Assembly: GCA_021613375.1 (NCBI GenBank) | Contig: CM038717.1 | Location: forward strand, 36,914,199-36,978,198 | DNA length: 64,000 bases | Source: Megaleporinus macrocephalus | Lineage: Eukaryota > Chordata > Actinopteri > Characiformes > Anostomidae | Direction: 5' to 3' | Shown: positions 11,152 through 22,805 of the stretch, piece by piece | Position numbering within the stretch: position 1 is the first letter of the stretch | Layout of the letters: each line of letters begins with the position of its first letter | Translations under genes and position numbers: made by a program | Notes under the pieces: model-generated | What the model was told of the DNA's origin: nothing | The model's database searches: none | Seen by the model: the letters and a program-made list of their open reading frames with translations, nothing else

Positions 11152-11560
11152 AAAGGTGTCAAAAGTATTTACATTCAATACTCAGATAGAAGTTTAGATA
11201 CTAGGGTTTAAAAATACTATTGTAGAAGTTAAAGTATCATCTCAAGCTTTTTACTTCAGTGAAAGTGTAAAAGTAAAAGTAATATAAGGAAAAAATGCCA
11301 TTAAGGACAAAAGCTTAGGCCGCACCACAGGGGTCTATAGCGCGCTAGCCCACCTCCCCGAAAACCCCATTCTTCTAAAAGCCATAACGACTGTAATGCT
11401 GCCCTCGCTGCCTGTTTTTAGCCACGCTGTTACTTCTTTGCCGTCCTCGGCCAGGCTTGCTCCTCTCCATTACATTGCTGTTGAGGTTTTACGCAAGTGC
11501 TATTTACCTCCAGACCCCTGTAAGGGACGCTATCCCAACCCTGACACCAGAGTGACATCA
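11152..11560 (+). mobile_element. ACAGGTGTCAA-type dispersed element, copy 1
   Basis: It starts AAAGGTGTCAAAAGTATTTAC and continues with ATACTAGGGTTTAAAAATAC, as does the copy at 57.04 kb. Here the downstream part (GGCCGCACCACAGGGG ...) is retained and there is no 36-bp minisatellite. Probably a non-autonomous DNA transposon; a hAT affiliation is only a guess. Confidence 0.6.
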
Positions 11561-11599
11561 GTGCAGAAGAAGTAGCAGCAAGAAACATAGTAGCATCCA

Positions 11600-12825
11600 G
11601 TTAAAGCACTTAGCTTTAGCTTTGGTTGAGGTACTTTTGTTGTGTTTGACAAAGTTTCAGCTTTGGCTGATGGTGTTTTGGCTTTCACTGACAGTTTTAG
11701 ATTTAGCTAATGCACTTTTGGTTGTGTTTGACAGCGTTTTAGCTTTGAAGTCATTTAAGCTTCAGCAGATGCTGTTTCAGCTTTGGCTAATAGTATTTTG
11801 GCTTTGATGTAGCTTTAGCTTTGGTTGAGGTACTTTTGGTTGTGTTTGACACTGTTTCAGCTTTTACTGAGGTAGTTTCAGCTTTGACTGAGGTAGTTTC
11901 AGCTTTGGCTTAGTATTTTGGCTTTGGTTGAGGTACTTTTGGTTGTGTTTAACAGTGTTTCAGCTTTGTCTAATGGTGTTTCAGTTTTGACGCACGTGGA
12001 TTGGTCTTTGGCTGACGCTCTTTCAGCTTTGACTTTTGAAATTTTGGCTTTGATGTAGCTTTAGTTTTGGTTGAGGTACTTTATGTTGTGTTTCACAGAG
12101 TTTCAGCTTTGGCTGATGGTGTATTGGCTTTCACTGACAGTTTCAGTTTTAGCTAATGCACTTTTGGTTGTGTTTGACAGTGTTTTAGCTTTTAAGTAAT
12201 TTAAGCTTTAGCAGATGCTGTTTTAGCTTTGTAGTTTCAGTTTTGAATGGTATTTTGGCTTTGATGTAGCTTTAGCTTTGGTTGAGGTACTTTTGGTTGT
12301 TTGACACTGTTTCAGCTTTGAGTCGTGTAGTTTCAGCTTTGACTGAAGGTGTTTTAGCTTTGGCTAATAGAATTTTGGCTTTAATGTTGCTTTAGCTTTG
12401 GTTGAGGGACTTTTGGTTGCGGTTGACACTGTTTCAGCTTTGACTGAGGTAGTTTCAGCTTTGGCTGATGGTGTTTCAGTTTTGGCTAATGGTATTTGGC
12501 TTTGATGTAGCTTTAGCTTTGGTTGAGGTACTTTTGGTTGTGTTTGACAGTGTTTCAGTTTTGGCTGATTGGTCTTCGGTTTTGATTTACATAGTGTCAA
12601 CTTTGGCTGATGGTGTTTCTGCTTTGACTGACAGTTTTAGATTTGGCTGATGTGCGTTTGGCTGTGTCTGACAGAGTTTCAGCTTTGAAGGATGTAGTTT
12701 CAGCTTCGACTGATGTACTTTTGGCTATGATTAAAACTTTCGGCTTTGACTGACAGTTTCAGATTTGGCCGATGTACATTTGGGTGTGTCTGACAGAGTT
12801 TCAGCTTTGACTGATGTAGTTTAGT
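11600..12825. repeat. Minisatellite block 1 (TTTCAGCTTTGACTG family)
   Basis: Degenerate tandem units of about 18-24 bases built on GTTTCAGCTTTGGCTGATG and GCTTTGGTTGAGGTACTTTT. A higher-order pattern repeats every few units. The ~170-base segment at 12580-12750 recurs almost unchanged in block 2 at 14550-14720. Frames across it are repeat translations. Confidence 0.92.
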
Positions 12826-13645
12826 ACACGACAACAGCAGCAGACTACAGGAAGAATTAACAGTGACACAAGCATCTTGACATTGTGACCCCCCTAAAGT
12901 CCAACCCTAAGTGTAGGTACTTGACCCCGTGTCATGACTGTATGTCACATGGGGCCAGTGTGTGGTGTAGCTGCTGCGATTGCATCATGTTTGGCTGGCG
13001 GACCCTGGCAACCCTTACAAGTCTTCAAGTACAAACCTAGATCACGGCTATACCAACCCTCGGAGTGATGATGTAAGCGACTCTGGCTCGGAACATTATG
13101 CACAATGTAAGCATAGTCTAGTGGGGAAATGAGGGGGAGAGGGGCAATCGTGCTCAGGCATTGTGCAAGGCATTGCAGTTTAGTTTCGGGTAGGTTTCAG
13201 GAAGTTTCAGTTGCATGAAAGTTTTCCTGTGTCAAGCTAGCTTGAAGAAGCAGAGCTGTCTCGTCTGATCAATTACGTTTGGGTTATGGGGGAAATTGTG
13301 TAATGACGGATGATGGAGACACTTTAATGGTCCCCCTGGTTCACTAGTCTACTTTTCGAGCAGCTGACGGTAAGACAGTGAGTTCAGTCTTCCACACCTG
13401 CTGCGTTAGGATTTCTGAATGTGTGTTTTGACAGAGATGGAGAGAAAAGTGTCGTCTTGTAGCATCAGCTACTTTTTAGCGCATACAGAGCAACGACAGA
13501 GACACTATGTACAATCAAAAGCGACTCACAGAGCATGTGAGGGCACGAATGAAAGAAATGTTGATAAAAGATTTACTCTAATTTGCTACGCTCACAGTGT
13601 CTGTGCGAGAGGACACTGAAGGCACTTAGTGATCTGCAGCAGCAG
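12826..13645. other. Spacer between minisatellite blocks
   Basis: Non-repetitive DNA. The frame at 13419-13619 has no motif and I do not call it a gene. Confidence 0.5.
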
Positions 13646-14960
13646 ATGTTTCAGGCAGTTCTAGCTTTGTGTTGTATATGAACTGTTTCACTGCAGTTGT
13701 TTCAGCTGTGATTGGCTCTGTTTCGACTTCTGACTAAAATAATTGACTTTAGGCTTTGATTGGAGCTTTGGCTGATGTGGATTCAGCTTTTGATGCTGTT
13801 TTGGTGTTGGTCAGCGTAGTTTCAGCTTTAACTGATGCTTAATCAGCTTTTGACTGACATATTTTGAATTTTAGTTAATGGTGAGCTTTGACTAATTCTG
13901 TTTCAGCTTTGACTGGTGTAGTTTCAGCTTTGACTCGTGCTGTTTTAGCTTTGACTTGTATTGTTTCAGCTTTGACTGGTGTAGTTTCAGCTTTGACTCG
14001 TGCTGTTTTAGCTTTGACTGGTGTAGTTTCAGCTTTGACTCGTGCTGTTTCAGCTTTGACTTGTGTAGTTTCAGCTTTGACTGGTGTAGTTTCAGCTTTG
14101 ACGTGTAGTATCAGCTTTGACTCGTGCTGTTTTAGCTTTGACTTGTGTAGTTTCAGCTTTGACTGGTGTAGTTTCAGCTTTGACGTGTAGTATCAGCTTT
14201 GACTCGTGCTGTTTCAGCTTTGACATGTGTAGTTTCAGCTTTGACTGGTGTAGTTTTAGCTTTGACTGAAGTAGTTTTAGCCTTGGCTGATGCTGTTTTA
14301 GCTTTGACTTGTAGTTTCAGTTTTGACTGATGGTGTTTCAGTTTTGGCTAATGTTGTTTTGGCTTTGATGTAAAACTTCAGTTTTGATGCGCGTGGATTG
14401 GTCTTTGGCTGACGCTCTTTCAGCTTTGACTGATGATATTTTGGCTTTGATGTAGCTTTAGCTTTGGTTGAGGTACTTTTTGTTGTGTTTGACAGTGTTT
14501 TAGTTTTGACTCGTGCTGTTTCACCTTAGGCTGATTGGTCTTCGGTTTTGATTTACATAGTTTCAACTTTGGCTGATGGTGTTTCAGCTTTGACTGACAG
14601 TTTCAGATTTGGCTGATGTACGTTTGGCTGTGTCTGACAGAGTTTCAGCTTTGACGGATGTAGTTTCAGCTTCGACTGACGTACTTTTGGCTATGATTAA
14701 AACTTTCGGCTTTGACTGACGTAGATTCAGCTCTGTTGATGCTGTTTTGGCTTTGATTGACACTTCTAGCTTTGACTGATGCTCTTTCAGCTTTGGCTGG
14801 TGTAGTTGAGTGTATGATTGACATGATTTAGGCTCTGACTGACGCCGTTTCGGATTTGAAGTAGCGTCAGCTCCATCGATGCAGTTTTGGCTTAGGACAG
14901 ACATCGTTTCACATCTGACTGGGGCTAATTCAACTACGATTGGGACTTTTTTAGAATTCC
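13646..14960. repeat. Minisatellite block 2 (21-bp core)
   Basis: The cleanest part, at about 13900-14260, has a 21-base unit (GTAGTTTCAGCTTTGACTGG plus one base). It therefore stays in frame as a seven-residue repeat (SALTGVV-like) for about 100 codons from 13888. This is a tandem repeat rather than a recognisable protein. The right part repeats the 12.58-12.75 kb segment. Confidence 0.93.
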
Positions 14961-15285
14961 TCACTGGTGCTCTAACCTACTTGTTGAGGCAGCTTTCACA
15001 TCCTGTAGCTGTGATCTCCCGGTGAGGTCCCGCTGTGTTCCCTTCAAAAGCTCCAGCGGTCCCACCAGTGAGTAAAATATTTCAGTTCCGTTTAGCAAAA
15101 CCAAGAGGTCTAATTAAAACACTTAATTTGCTTCCTGTTTTGGAATGACTTTGGGGCTTCGCTTTTGATTTCGTCCTTCAAACGAGTAATTCATTGAGCT
15201 CGTTTGACCACATGGGACCGTTTTCAAATAATATTGACTAAACCAATGATGCTGCGGAAGATTCCTCTAGTTCACGTATTTGTCT
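14961..15285. other. No recognisable feature
   Basis: Unique-looking sequence upstream of a possible exon. Confidence 0.4.
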
Positions 15286-15293
15286 TTTGCAGG

Positions 15294-15452
15294 ACGACGA
15301 GAGAGCCTTTACTGCTTCACTGGACCAATGCACCCGGTCTGTCAGTCAAACCACAACCCCTACTGTGTCCACTGGCACCCCGAGTCTTTCAGCCAATCAG
15401 ATCCCCCACTGCGCCTTTTACAGCCCAGTGGAGCCAATCACGGTCCACTTCA
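15294..15452 (+). other. Possible exon, unassigned
   Basis: A good splice-acceptor-like stretch (GTATTTGTCTTTTGCAG) ends at about 15293. The following ~160 bases are GC-richer than their surroundings and open in all three plus frames (one contains QIPHCAFYSPVEP). I do not recognise the product, and no clear downstream donor stands out. It could be a real exon of an unseen gene or chance. Confidence 0.2.
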
Positions 15453-16222
15453 AAGTCTACATCAAATATATGCAAATACCATGAAAGCAGCAATAGGAGT
15501 TTGAACTCGGCGATGGAAGTTCCAGTGATTATTAAGCTTAAACTAAAGAAGAAAACTCTTAGATTCTTTTTTGATCCAGATGAAAACTCAGTTAAAAGCG
15601 TAAGACGTTGGTTGAAGATTACTCCTCTTTGGCCAAATCTGTTTCTTGAGTTTGTGCTTTTGAATGCTAACTTGTCTAATTCAAAGCTGACCTGATTGTA
15701 GATGAAGTACAGGATCATGCATCTTGCCCAGAATATGGTGGGTGGTGTAAAAACCCATCCTTTTGGTCAGTTTCACTGCTAATCAAAGGGCTGGGTCTTG
15801 CGTTGGTGGATTACAGTGGTTCTATGGTCAGAAACTGACCAATAATGACCAAAAACTTTATTTCATTTGTTGTGCAGCTGGTAAATATATCAGTCCTGAG
15901 TCTTATCCTTAGATTGGAGAACACAAGATGTTGGACCTGAGACCAATCAGAATCTCTCCAGGTGCTTCCACACCTGTGGCCTCTCCTCTTCAGCTCTTAA
16001 CCCCTTTGCTTTTTTATGGGTTTTAGGTCAGGGTATTGGATAATCATGATAAATATTGATTCTGTGGTCAATCAACTCATTTTGTGTTGATTTCAAGGTG
16101 GGCTTTGGGTCATCTTCCTACTGGAAGGTCCAACAACACCCCAGTTTAAGCTGGCTGGCTGAGGCAGTGGAGTTTTGGTTTATTATCTGCTGGAACTTGA
16201 TGGAGTCCATGACACCATGTAT
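15453..16222. other. No recognisable feature
   Basis: Open frames at 15204-15695 and 15389-15718 overlap on opposite strands without motifs. Confidence 0.4.
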
Positions 16223-16351
16223 CTACACTCTTTGTCCGCTGTATTAGCTTTACTTACTTTATCGAAACACTCTGTAGTTCTAAAATTACAGACTGTTTCT
16301 CTGTGTACTTTGTTAGCCTGTTCTTCAATGGTCCGGACCCCCAGAGGACCA
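16223..16351 (-). mobile_element. Family C fragment
   Basis: Matches the terminal third of family C: ACACTCTTTGTCC, TGTAGTTCTA, GTTCTTCAATGGTCC, GGACCCCCAGAGGACCAC, in the order expected for the minus orientation. Confidence 0.65.
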
Positions 16352-16670
16352 CCTATTCAGAACAAAAAGAATTAAAATGGGATATAAAAGGGGACCTACT
16401 TTCCTTTTAAGTTGCGGCTTTGTTGTGCATGTGAACGTTCTGAAAAGTTATGAAGCCCAAAGGATGTACCAGAGGGAGAAACTCTCTCTCTTTTTCTCTG
16501 TTACAAGGTGATGTCATCTGGTAACGTAGTCCTTACTGCCCCACCTACCAGCAAACATGCTATGCTCTTGTAAATGCACAGACAATCTCCATCTACAAGT
16601 GGTTCTACCAACTTGTAGCCTGACCATTGTATAAATAGCCACACCACTGTGGAGGAGGAACTTGTAACAG
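16352..16670. other. No recognisable feature
   Basis: No gene or known repeat seen. Confidence 0.35.
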
Positions 16671-16671
16671 A

Positions 16672-16800
16672 ATGCTGCTCTGGTGGTTGACCAATCAGAA
16701 CAGAAACTCAAACTGGGCTCATTGGGAGATGGGGCTTAAGGACACAGTGTTTAAGACAGAGTATGAATACAGATATATGTAATATATTCTAGTGGACCCC
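16672..16800. repeat. Dispersed repeat, copy 1
   Basis: CTCTGGTGGTTGACCAATC ... GGGGCTTAAGGACA ... ATTCTAGTGGA is shared, in order, with 62.64-62.81 kb. Only two copies are seen; class unknown. Confidence 0.6.
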
Positions 16801-17270
16801 CAAATACATTGATAAACATTGAAAATCAACATATTAGGTCCCATGTATGGTATATCTTGCTAGGACACATGTTCAGTCATTGTACTTCAAATGATGGTTT
16901 CAATTGTTGCTGGTAGTTTGAATGAAAGATCATATATGGTGGGCCCATAAAGCTGGTGGAGCTTCTGAGGTGGACAGTGAGTGCAGATGTCCTGTGATCA
17001 CTGCAGAATTCCTGAAATCTCCAGTCCTGAAACTCCTCACTGCTGATTCTGTCCACAGGCTTTGAGTGTGTTTGTGTACATTGGATCCATTTGGTCTCAG
17101 TGGGGAGTGTGGACGGACCCCGAGGCACACGTTGCCACGGGGACAGCAGCAGTGTTTCATAATAGCTTTTCATTACAGATTTATGATTTTTCCCGTCTCC
17201 TCTTTATTTCTGCTCTGCTTTTCACTCTGGACCATCTCCGGAGCAAAAGAGCCCCCATGAATAAAACATG
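16801..17270. other. No recognisable feature
   Basis: Frames at 16877-17271 overlap on both strands with no motif. Confidence 0.35.
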
Positions 17271-17339
17271 ACCGGAATCATTCCCTCTCTTTCTGCTTTT
17301 CCTCTTCCCCTCTATCTTTTACACTCCTTTTCTCCTCTT

Positions 17340-17453
17340 CTTTTCTGTCTTGCTCTCTCTCTCTACCTCTCTCTACTCTACTCTCTGTGGGCTGCCTCTC
17401 TCTCTCTCTCTCTCTCTCTCTACACCTCTCTCTACTCTACTCTCTGTGGGCTG

Positions 17454-17488
<35 letters not shown>

Positions 17489-17516
17489 ACCTCTCTACTC
17501 TACTCTCTGTGGGCTG

Positions 17517-17549
<33 letters not shown>

Positions 17550-17622
17550 CTCTCTCTACTCCACTCTCTGTGGGCTGCCTCTCTCTCTCTCTACCTCTCT
17601 CTACTCCACTCTCTGTGGGCTG

Positions 17623-17687
<65 letters not shown>

Positions 17688-17717
17688 ACCTCTCTCTACT
17701 CTACTCTCTGTGGGCTG

Positions 17718-17792
<75 letters not shown>

Positions 17793-17886
17793 TTTACTCT
17801 CTGTGGGCTGCCATGTGAAGAGAATGTGTTGCTTCAAGGAGAAAGACGAAGAGAGCGATACACCTCTCTCTACTCTCTGTGGGCAG

Positions 17887-17955
<69 letters not shown>

Positions 17956-17983
17956 CTCTCTCTACTCCACTCTCTGTGGGCTG

Positions 17984-18020
<37 letters not shown>

Positions 18021-18050
18021 ACCTCTCTCTACTCTACTCTCTGTGGGCTG

Positions 18051-18087
<37 letters not shown>

Positions 18088-18115
18088 ACCTCTCTACTCT
18101 ACTCTCTGTGGGCTG

Positions 18116-18178
<63 letters not shown>

Positions 18179-18206
18179 CTCTCTCTACTCCACTCTCTGT
18201 GGGCTG

Positions 18207-18271
<65 letters not shown>

Positions 18272-18296
18272 ACCTCTCTCTACTCTCTGTGGGCAG

Positions 18297-18335
<39 letters not shown>

Positions 18336-18360
18336 ACCTCTCTCTACTCTCTGTGGGCAG

Positions 18361-18395
<35 letters not shown>

Positions 18396-18425
18396 ACCTC
18401 TCTCTACTCCACTCTCTGTGGGCTG

Positions 18426-18470
<45 letters not shown>

Positions 18471-18500
18471 ACCTCTCTCTACTCTACTCTCTGTGGGCTG

Positions 18501-18571
<71 letters not shown>

Positions 18572-18642
18572 TTTACTCTCTGTGGGCTGCCATGTGAAGA
18601 GAATGTGTTGCTTCAAGGAGAAAGACGAAGAGAGCGATAGAG
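17340..18642. repeat. CT-rich compound tandem array
   Basis: Blocks of (CT)n of variable length are separated by a conserved spacer (CTACACCTCTCTCTACTC ... TCTGTGGGCTGC), repeated about 17 times. Two unique-like segments, 17791-17861 and 18569-18640, are almost identical and lie about 779 bp apart, so the array contains a large tandem duplication. The 478-codon plus frame is a Leu/Ser repeat translation. Confidence 0.95.
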
Positions 18643-18815
18643 AGATGAGAGAGTGGATGGAGGAGGACTGTGGGGGTCTTTGCTGTAAGGGGCTGTACTG
18701 GTGAACGTGTGTGTGTGTGTGTGTTCTGCGCTCCGTCACCTCTCTGACACCTACAGCTGACTTCCTGTCCCAACAGGAAATGCTCTACTGCTTCTTCTCC
18801 CTAATGAGCAGCCCA
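18643..18815. other. Short spacer
   Basis: Contains a short (GT)n at about 18705-18722; no gene. Confidence 0.6.
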
Positions 18816-18818
18816 CTC

Positions 18819-18820
<2 letters not shown>

Positions 18821-18854
<34 letters not shown>

Positions 18855-19151
18855 AGGGAGAAAGAGATAGGGAGAGAGTGAGGAGGTGGATGAGAGAGCG
18901 ATTGGGGAGAGAGAGAGTGAGGAAAGAGGGAGAGAGTGTGCGCACGAGAGAGAGTGAGCGGGGAGAGAGAGAGAGATCGAAAGAGTGAGGAGAGGGTGGA
19001 GAAAAAGAGAGCGAGAGTGAGAGAGAGGTAGAGAGACAGAGAGAGACAGAGAAAGAGAGAGCAAGAGAGAGAGAGAGTGAGAGAGAGGCAGAGAGACAGA
19101 GAGAGACAGAGAAAGAGCGAGACAGAGAGAGAGCGTGAGAGACAGAGAGAG
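18821..19151. repeat. Purine (GA)-rich tract
   Basis: About 330 bases of nearly pure purine on the plus strand, mainly GAGAGA with AGACAGAG interruptions. Confidence 0.95.
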
Positions 19152-19690
19152 AGATTCTCTCTCATTCTCTCTCTCTCTCCTCTCTCCTTCTCATTCTCTC
19201 TCATTCTCTCTCCTCTCTCTTTCTCATTCTCTCTCTCTCATTCTCTCTCTCTCATCTCTCCTCTCTCATTCTCTCTCTCTGTCATTATCTCTCTTTCTCT
19301 CACTCTATTCCTCTTATTGTCTCTTATCTTCCCCATTTTTCTGTCTCACTCTCCTTCTTTCTCCCCTCCTCACCCCTTCTCTCGGTCTCTTTTTCTCTCT
19401 CTTTCTTGCTCTCTGTCTCTCTCTCCTTTTCTCTCTCCCTCTCTCACTGTTTCCTCTCTCTCTTGCTTCTCCTTTCCCTCTCTCTTACTCTTTCCTCACT
19501 TCCCTCTCTCCCATTCTCTCTCTCCCTCTTTCTCTTGTTGCTACCCCCCCCCTCTCTCTCTTACTTTCAGTCTTTTTCTCTCTCCATCTCTCTCTCCCTT
19601 TCTCCCTCACCTGCTGCCCTTTCTTTCTCTTTCCTTCCGTCCTTTCTCTCGCTCTCTCTCCTCCCTCTCTCGCTCTCTCTGTCACTGATA
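19152..19690. repeat. Pyrimidine (CT)-rich tract
   Basis: About 540 bases of nearly pure pyrimidine on the plus strand, starting exactly where the purine tract ends. Long Ser/Leu/Phe frames here are low-complexity. Confidence 0.95.
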
Positions 19691-19788
19691 GATGAGGAGT
19701 AATTGCTGCCCTCGCTTGTTAAAGGAGTGTAACAGCTCTGTATCAGGTGCTCTAATAGAGCAGACAGAAACGAGTGCTGCAAATATCC

Positions 19789-19789
<1 letters not shown>

Positions 19790-19851
<62 letters not shown>
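19790..19851. repeat. (CA)n microsatellite
   Basis: About 31 CA dinucleotides. Confidence 0.98.
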
Positions 19852-19853
<2 letters not shown>

Positions 19854-20221
19854 CTCCGTGACCCAGTTTCACAGGAACCTGATAAAAGAGCAGAAAGCCT
19901 TCAGATCTTCCCCCGTGGCCGTCAGCGTCCGTCCCAGTTTATTGTGTGCTCCGTAGCAGCGAGTCTCAGAGACGTGTCCATGTGTAAACAGACTACTCTG
20001 CTGATGTCTGCACTGGTCAGTTCTTTAGCTCAGGTGTCCAGTCTAGGGAATCTGTCTGGCCTAAGGAGACGCTCACTGTTTCAGAGGGCTTCTGAGAGGA
20101 ATCGTGCCTTGTAGTACTACAACCTGATACTGGAAGAGATTTGAACGGTGTACTGGACAGATGCTGTTGCTGTCGAAGCTCGTCTATACACACATCTACA
20201 GTCTCTATACAGACCGCTGAC
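19852..20221. other. No recognisable feature
   Basis: The plus frame through here begins within the CA repeat and has no motif. Confidence 0.4.
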
Positions 20222-20337
20222 CATCACACCTATAGGAGCTTGTTGTACATCCCATTCCAAAACTATGGCCATACATATGGAGTTGACTCTCTTTGCAGCT
20301 ATAACAGTTTCTACTCTTCTGTGAAGTGGTAATGCTT
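20222..20337 (-). pseudogene. Tc1-like element fragment flanking a 31-bp array
   Basis: CCATTCCAAAACTATGG, then TTTGCAGCTATAACAG and CTACTCTTCTGTGAAG, parallel the 3'-coding end of the Tc1-like copies at 23.6 and 52.9 kb (TTTGCAGCTATAACAGCTTC ... CTTCTGGGAAGG). The match stops where the 31-bp minisatellite begins. Confidence 0.6.
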
Positions 20338-20960
20338 TGTATCACTCCAGAATCCAGTGGCGGTGGTACTTTACACCACTCCAAAGTCCAGTGTTGGAGC
20401 TTTACACCACTCCCAAGTCCAGTGTTGGAGCTTTACACCCCTCCAGAGTCCAGTGGCAGAGCTTTACGCCACTCCAGAGTCCAGTGGTGGAGATTTACAC
20501 CATTCCAGAGTCCAGTGGCAGAGCTTTACACCACTCCAGAGTCCAGTGGCAGAGTTTTACGCCACTCCAGAGTCCAGTAATGGAGCTTTACACTACTCCA
20601 GAGTCCAGTGGTGGAGCTTTTTGCCACTCTAGAGTCTAGTAGTGGAGCTTTACACCACTTCAGAGTCCAGTGGTGGAGCTTTTTGCCACTCAAGAGTCCA
20701 GTGAATGAGCTTTATACCATTCTAGAGTCGAGTGGTGGAGTTTTACACCGCTCTAGCATCCAGTGGTGGAGCTTTACACCGCGACAGAGTCCAGTGGTGG
20801 AGCTTTACACCCCTCCAGAGTCCAGTGGTGGAGCTTTATGCCACTCCAGAGTCCAGTGGCAGAGCTTTACACCCCTCTGGAGTCCAGTGGTGGAGATTTA
20901 CGCCACTCCAGAGTCCAGTCATGGAGGTTTACACCACTCCAGAGTCCAGTCATGGTCTTT
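20338..20960 (+). repeat. 31-bp minisatellite, locus 1 (about 20 copies)
   Basis: The unit is CCACTCCAGAGTCCAGTGG followed by TGGAGCTTTACA. Because 31 is one more than a multiple of three, successive units are read in rotating frames, and all three plus frames stay open as one 31-residue motif. This is repeat structure, not a gene. Confidence 0.96.
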
Positions 20961-21668
20961 TTACTGGTGAACATACACTTACACTTATTTACACTTAGAT
21001 GATCATAAGATGAAAAGCACTCAGTATGTATTGCTGGAGCTGTGGCTTCAGTAGATGCTCGGTGGTGTGGAATGTACTGTATGTGCTCTACAGCTTTTTT
21101 GATTTAATTGTACACTGTAAGCAGTCGGCTCCTTTGGTTCCAATTTCAGCAACAGGAATGCTGGAGCTGGCAAGCTAACCCACCTCCACAAACTAGTTGA
21201 CCTCAGCTTCGTGTTCAGAACCAAATTAGCTTGACATTTGAAAAGTCCTAGGTCAGCCCGGCCGGCGGAAATCACCTGGCAGCATCAGGATGCTTGTTTT
21301 TTTTGTACAAACAACATGAGTGAACAGGCCTAGCGAGGAAAAGTGAAGTGGAAAGCGCTCACGCATTCACTCTGAAGAAGTTTAGCCTGCCGTCAGGAGC
21401 TGAGACAGTCTGAAATTTAAAAAAAGCCCCACTGCTTTGCTGCGCTTTAGCACTTTTAGCCTCAATTTCCATTCAAAACACACTGTTTACTGATTACAGT
21501 TAGGGTCAGGCCAGGAAATTGGTCAGCATGGGGTCACCACTGGCCTACACCTTCCCAAACAGGCACTGAATTGATGTTAAATCAGTGTTCAAGGATTCAT
21601 GTTAACTTTATTTAACTTAATTGAATCAATGCGCTCAGCTAAGGTTAATCTTTCATTGCATTTGCACT
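20961..21668. other. No recognisable feature
   Basis: Unique-looking DNA between two 31-bp arrays. Confidence 0.4.
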
Positions 21669-21829
21669 CTGAACTAATATTAAACAAACATTGAAAAGGT
21701 TTAACAAAAAAATCCACCGAACATATATTAAGCCTTACTTTATATAGAGCAAGATTATTTCTTAAGAAGCGAAAGCCTAAAACAAACCTCAAAACTCTTC
21801 AGTACTTTCTTTGTTCAGATTTGCTGAGC
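21669..21829 (+). repeat. Direct repeat flanking 31-bp array, left copy
   Basis: About 160 bases (CTGAACTAATATTAAAC ... CAGATTTGCTGAGC), repeated at 22806-22969 with a few substitutions and indels. The two copies bracket the second 31-bp array exactly. Confidence 0.95.
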
Positions 21830-22800
21830 TTTACACCACTCCAGAGTCCAGTGGTGGAGCTTTGCACCACTCAAGAGTCCGGTGGCGGTGGCGGTTTACA
21901 CCACTCCAGAGTCCAGTGGTGGTGCTTTGCTCCACTCAAGAGTCCAGTGGTGGAGCTTTACACCTCTACAGACTCCAGTGGTAAAGCTTTATGGTACTTC
22001 AGAGTCCAGTGGTGGTGCTTTACACCACACCAGACCCAGTGGTGGAGGTTTACGCCTCTACATACTCCAGTGGTGGAGCTTTACACCACTCCGGACTTCA
22101 GTGGTGGAGCTTTACACCACTCTAGAGTCCAGTGGCGGAGCTTTACACTCCTCCAGAGTCTAGTGGTGGAGCTTTGCACCACTCAAGAGTCCGGTGGCGG
22201 TGGCGCTTTACACCACTCCAGAGTCCAGTGGTGGTGCTTTACACCACTCCAGAGTCCAGTGGTGGAGCTATACACCACTTCAGAGTCCAGTGGCGGAAAT
22301 TTACACCACTTTAGAGTCCAGTGGCGGAACTTTACGCCACTCCAGAGTCCATTGGCGGAACTTTACACCACTCTAGAGTCCATTGGCGGAGCCTTACACC
22401 CCTCCAGAGTCTAGTGGTGGAGCTATACACCACTTCAGAGTCCAGTGGTGGAGCTTTACATCACTCCAGAGTCCAGTGGTGGAGCTATACACCACTTCAG
22501 AGTCCAGTGGTGGAGCTTTACATCACTCCAGAGTCCAGTGGTGGAGCTATACACCACTCCAGAGACCAGTGGTGGAGCTTTACGCCACTCCAGAGTCCAG
22601 TAGTGGAGCTTTACACTACTCCAGAGTCCAGTGGTGGAGCTTTGCTCCACCCAAGAGTCCAGTGGTGGAGTTTTACACCACTCCATAGTCTAGTGGTGGA
22701 GCGCTGCTCCATTCCAGAGTTCAGTGGTGGACCTATACACCACTCCAGAGTCCAGTGGTGGAGCTATACACCATTCCAGAGTCCAGTGGTGGAGTTTTAC
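21828..22800 (+). repeat. 31-bp minisatellite, locus 2 (about 31 copies)
   Basis: Same unit as locus 1 in the same orientation, with more variants (GGTGGCGGTGGCGG, GGAGCTATACACC). Bounded on both sides by a ~160-bp direct repeat. Confidence 0.96.
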
Positions 22801-22805
22801 TAAAT

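Noticed and set aside
13888..14190. 100-codon frame with SALTGVV repeats
   Set aside because: A 21-bp minisatellite is automatically in frame; no signal peptide, domain or stable start context.
17268..18704. 478-codon and 415-codon plus frames
   Set aside because: Leu/Ser repeats from a CT microsatellite array; open in several frames at once with no motif.
19077..19695. 203- and 186-codon plus frames and minus frames at 18751-19204
   Set aside because: Pure GA/CT low-complexity translation on both strands.
20338..22800. CRISPR-like or coding repeat system
   Set aside because: 31-bp units are contiguous, no unique spacers and no cas genes.
21821..22803. 197- and 160-codon frames with VQWWSFTPLQSPV-like motif
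   Set aside because: Rotating-frame translation of the 31-bp minisatellite; equally open in all three frames.
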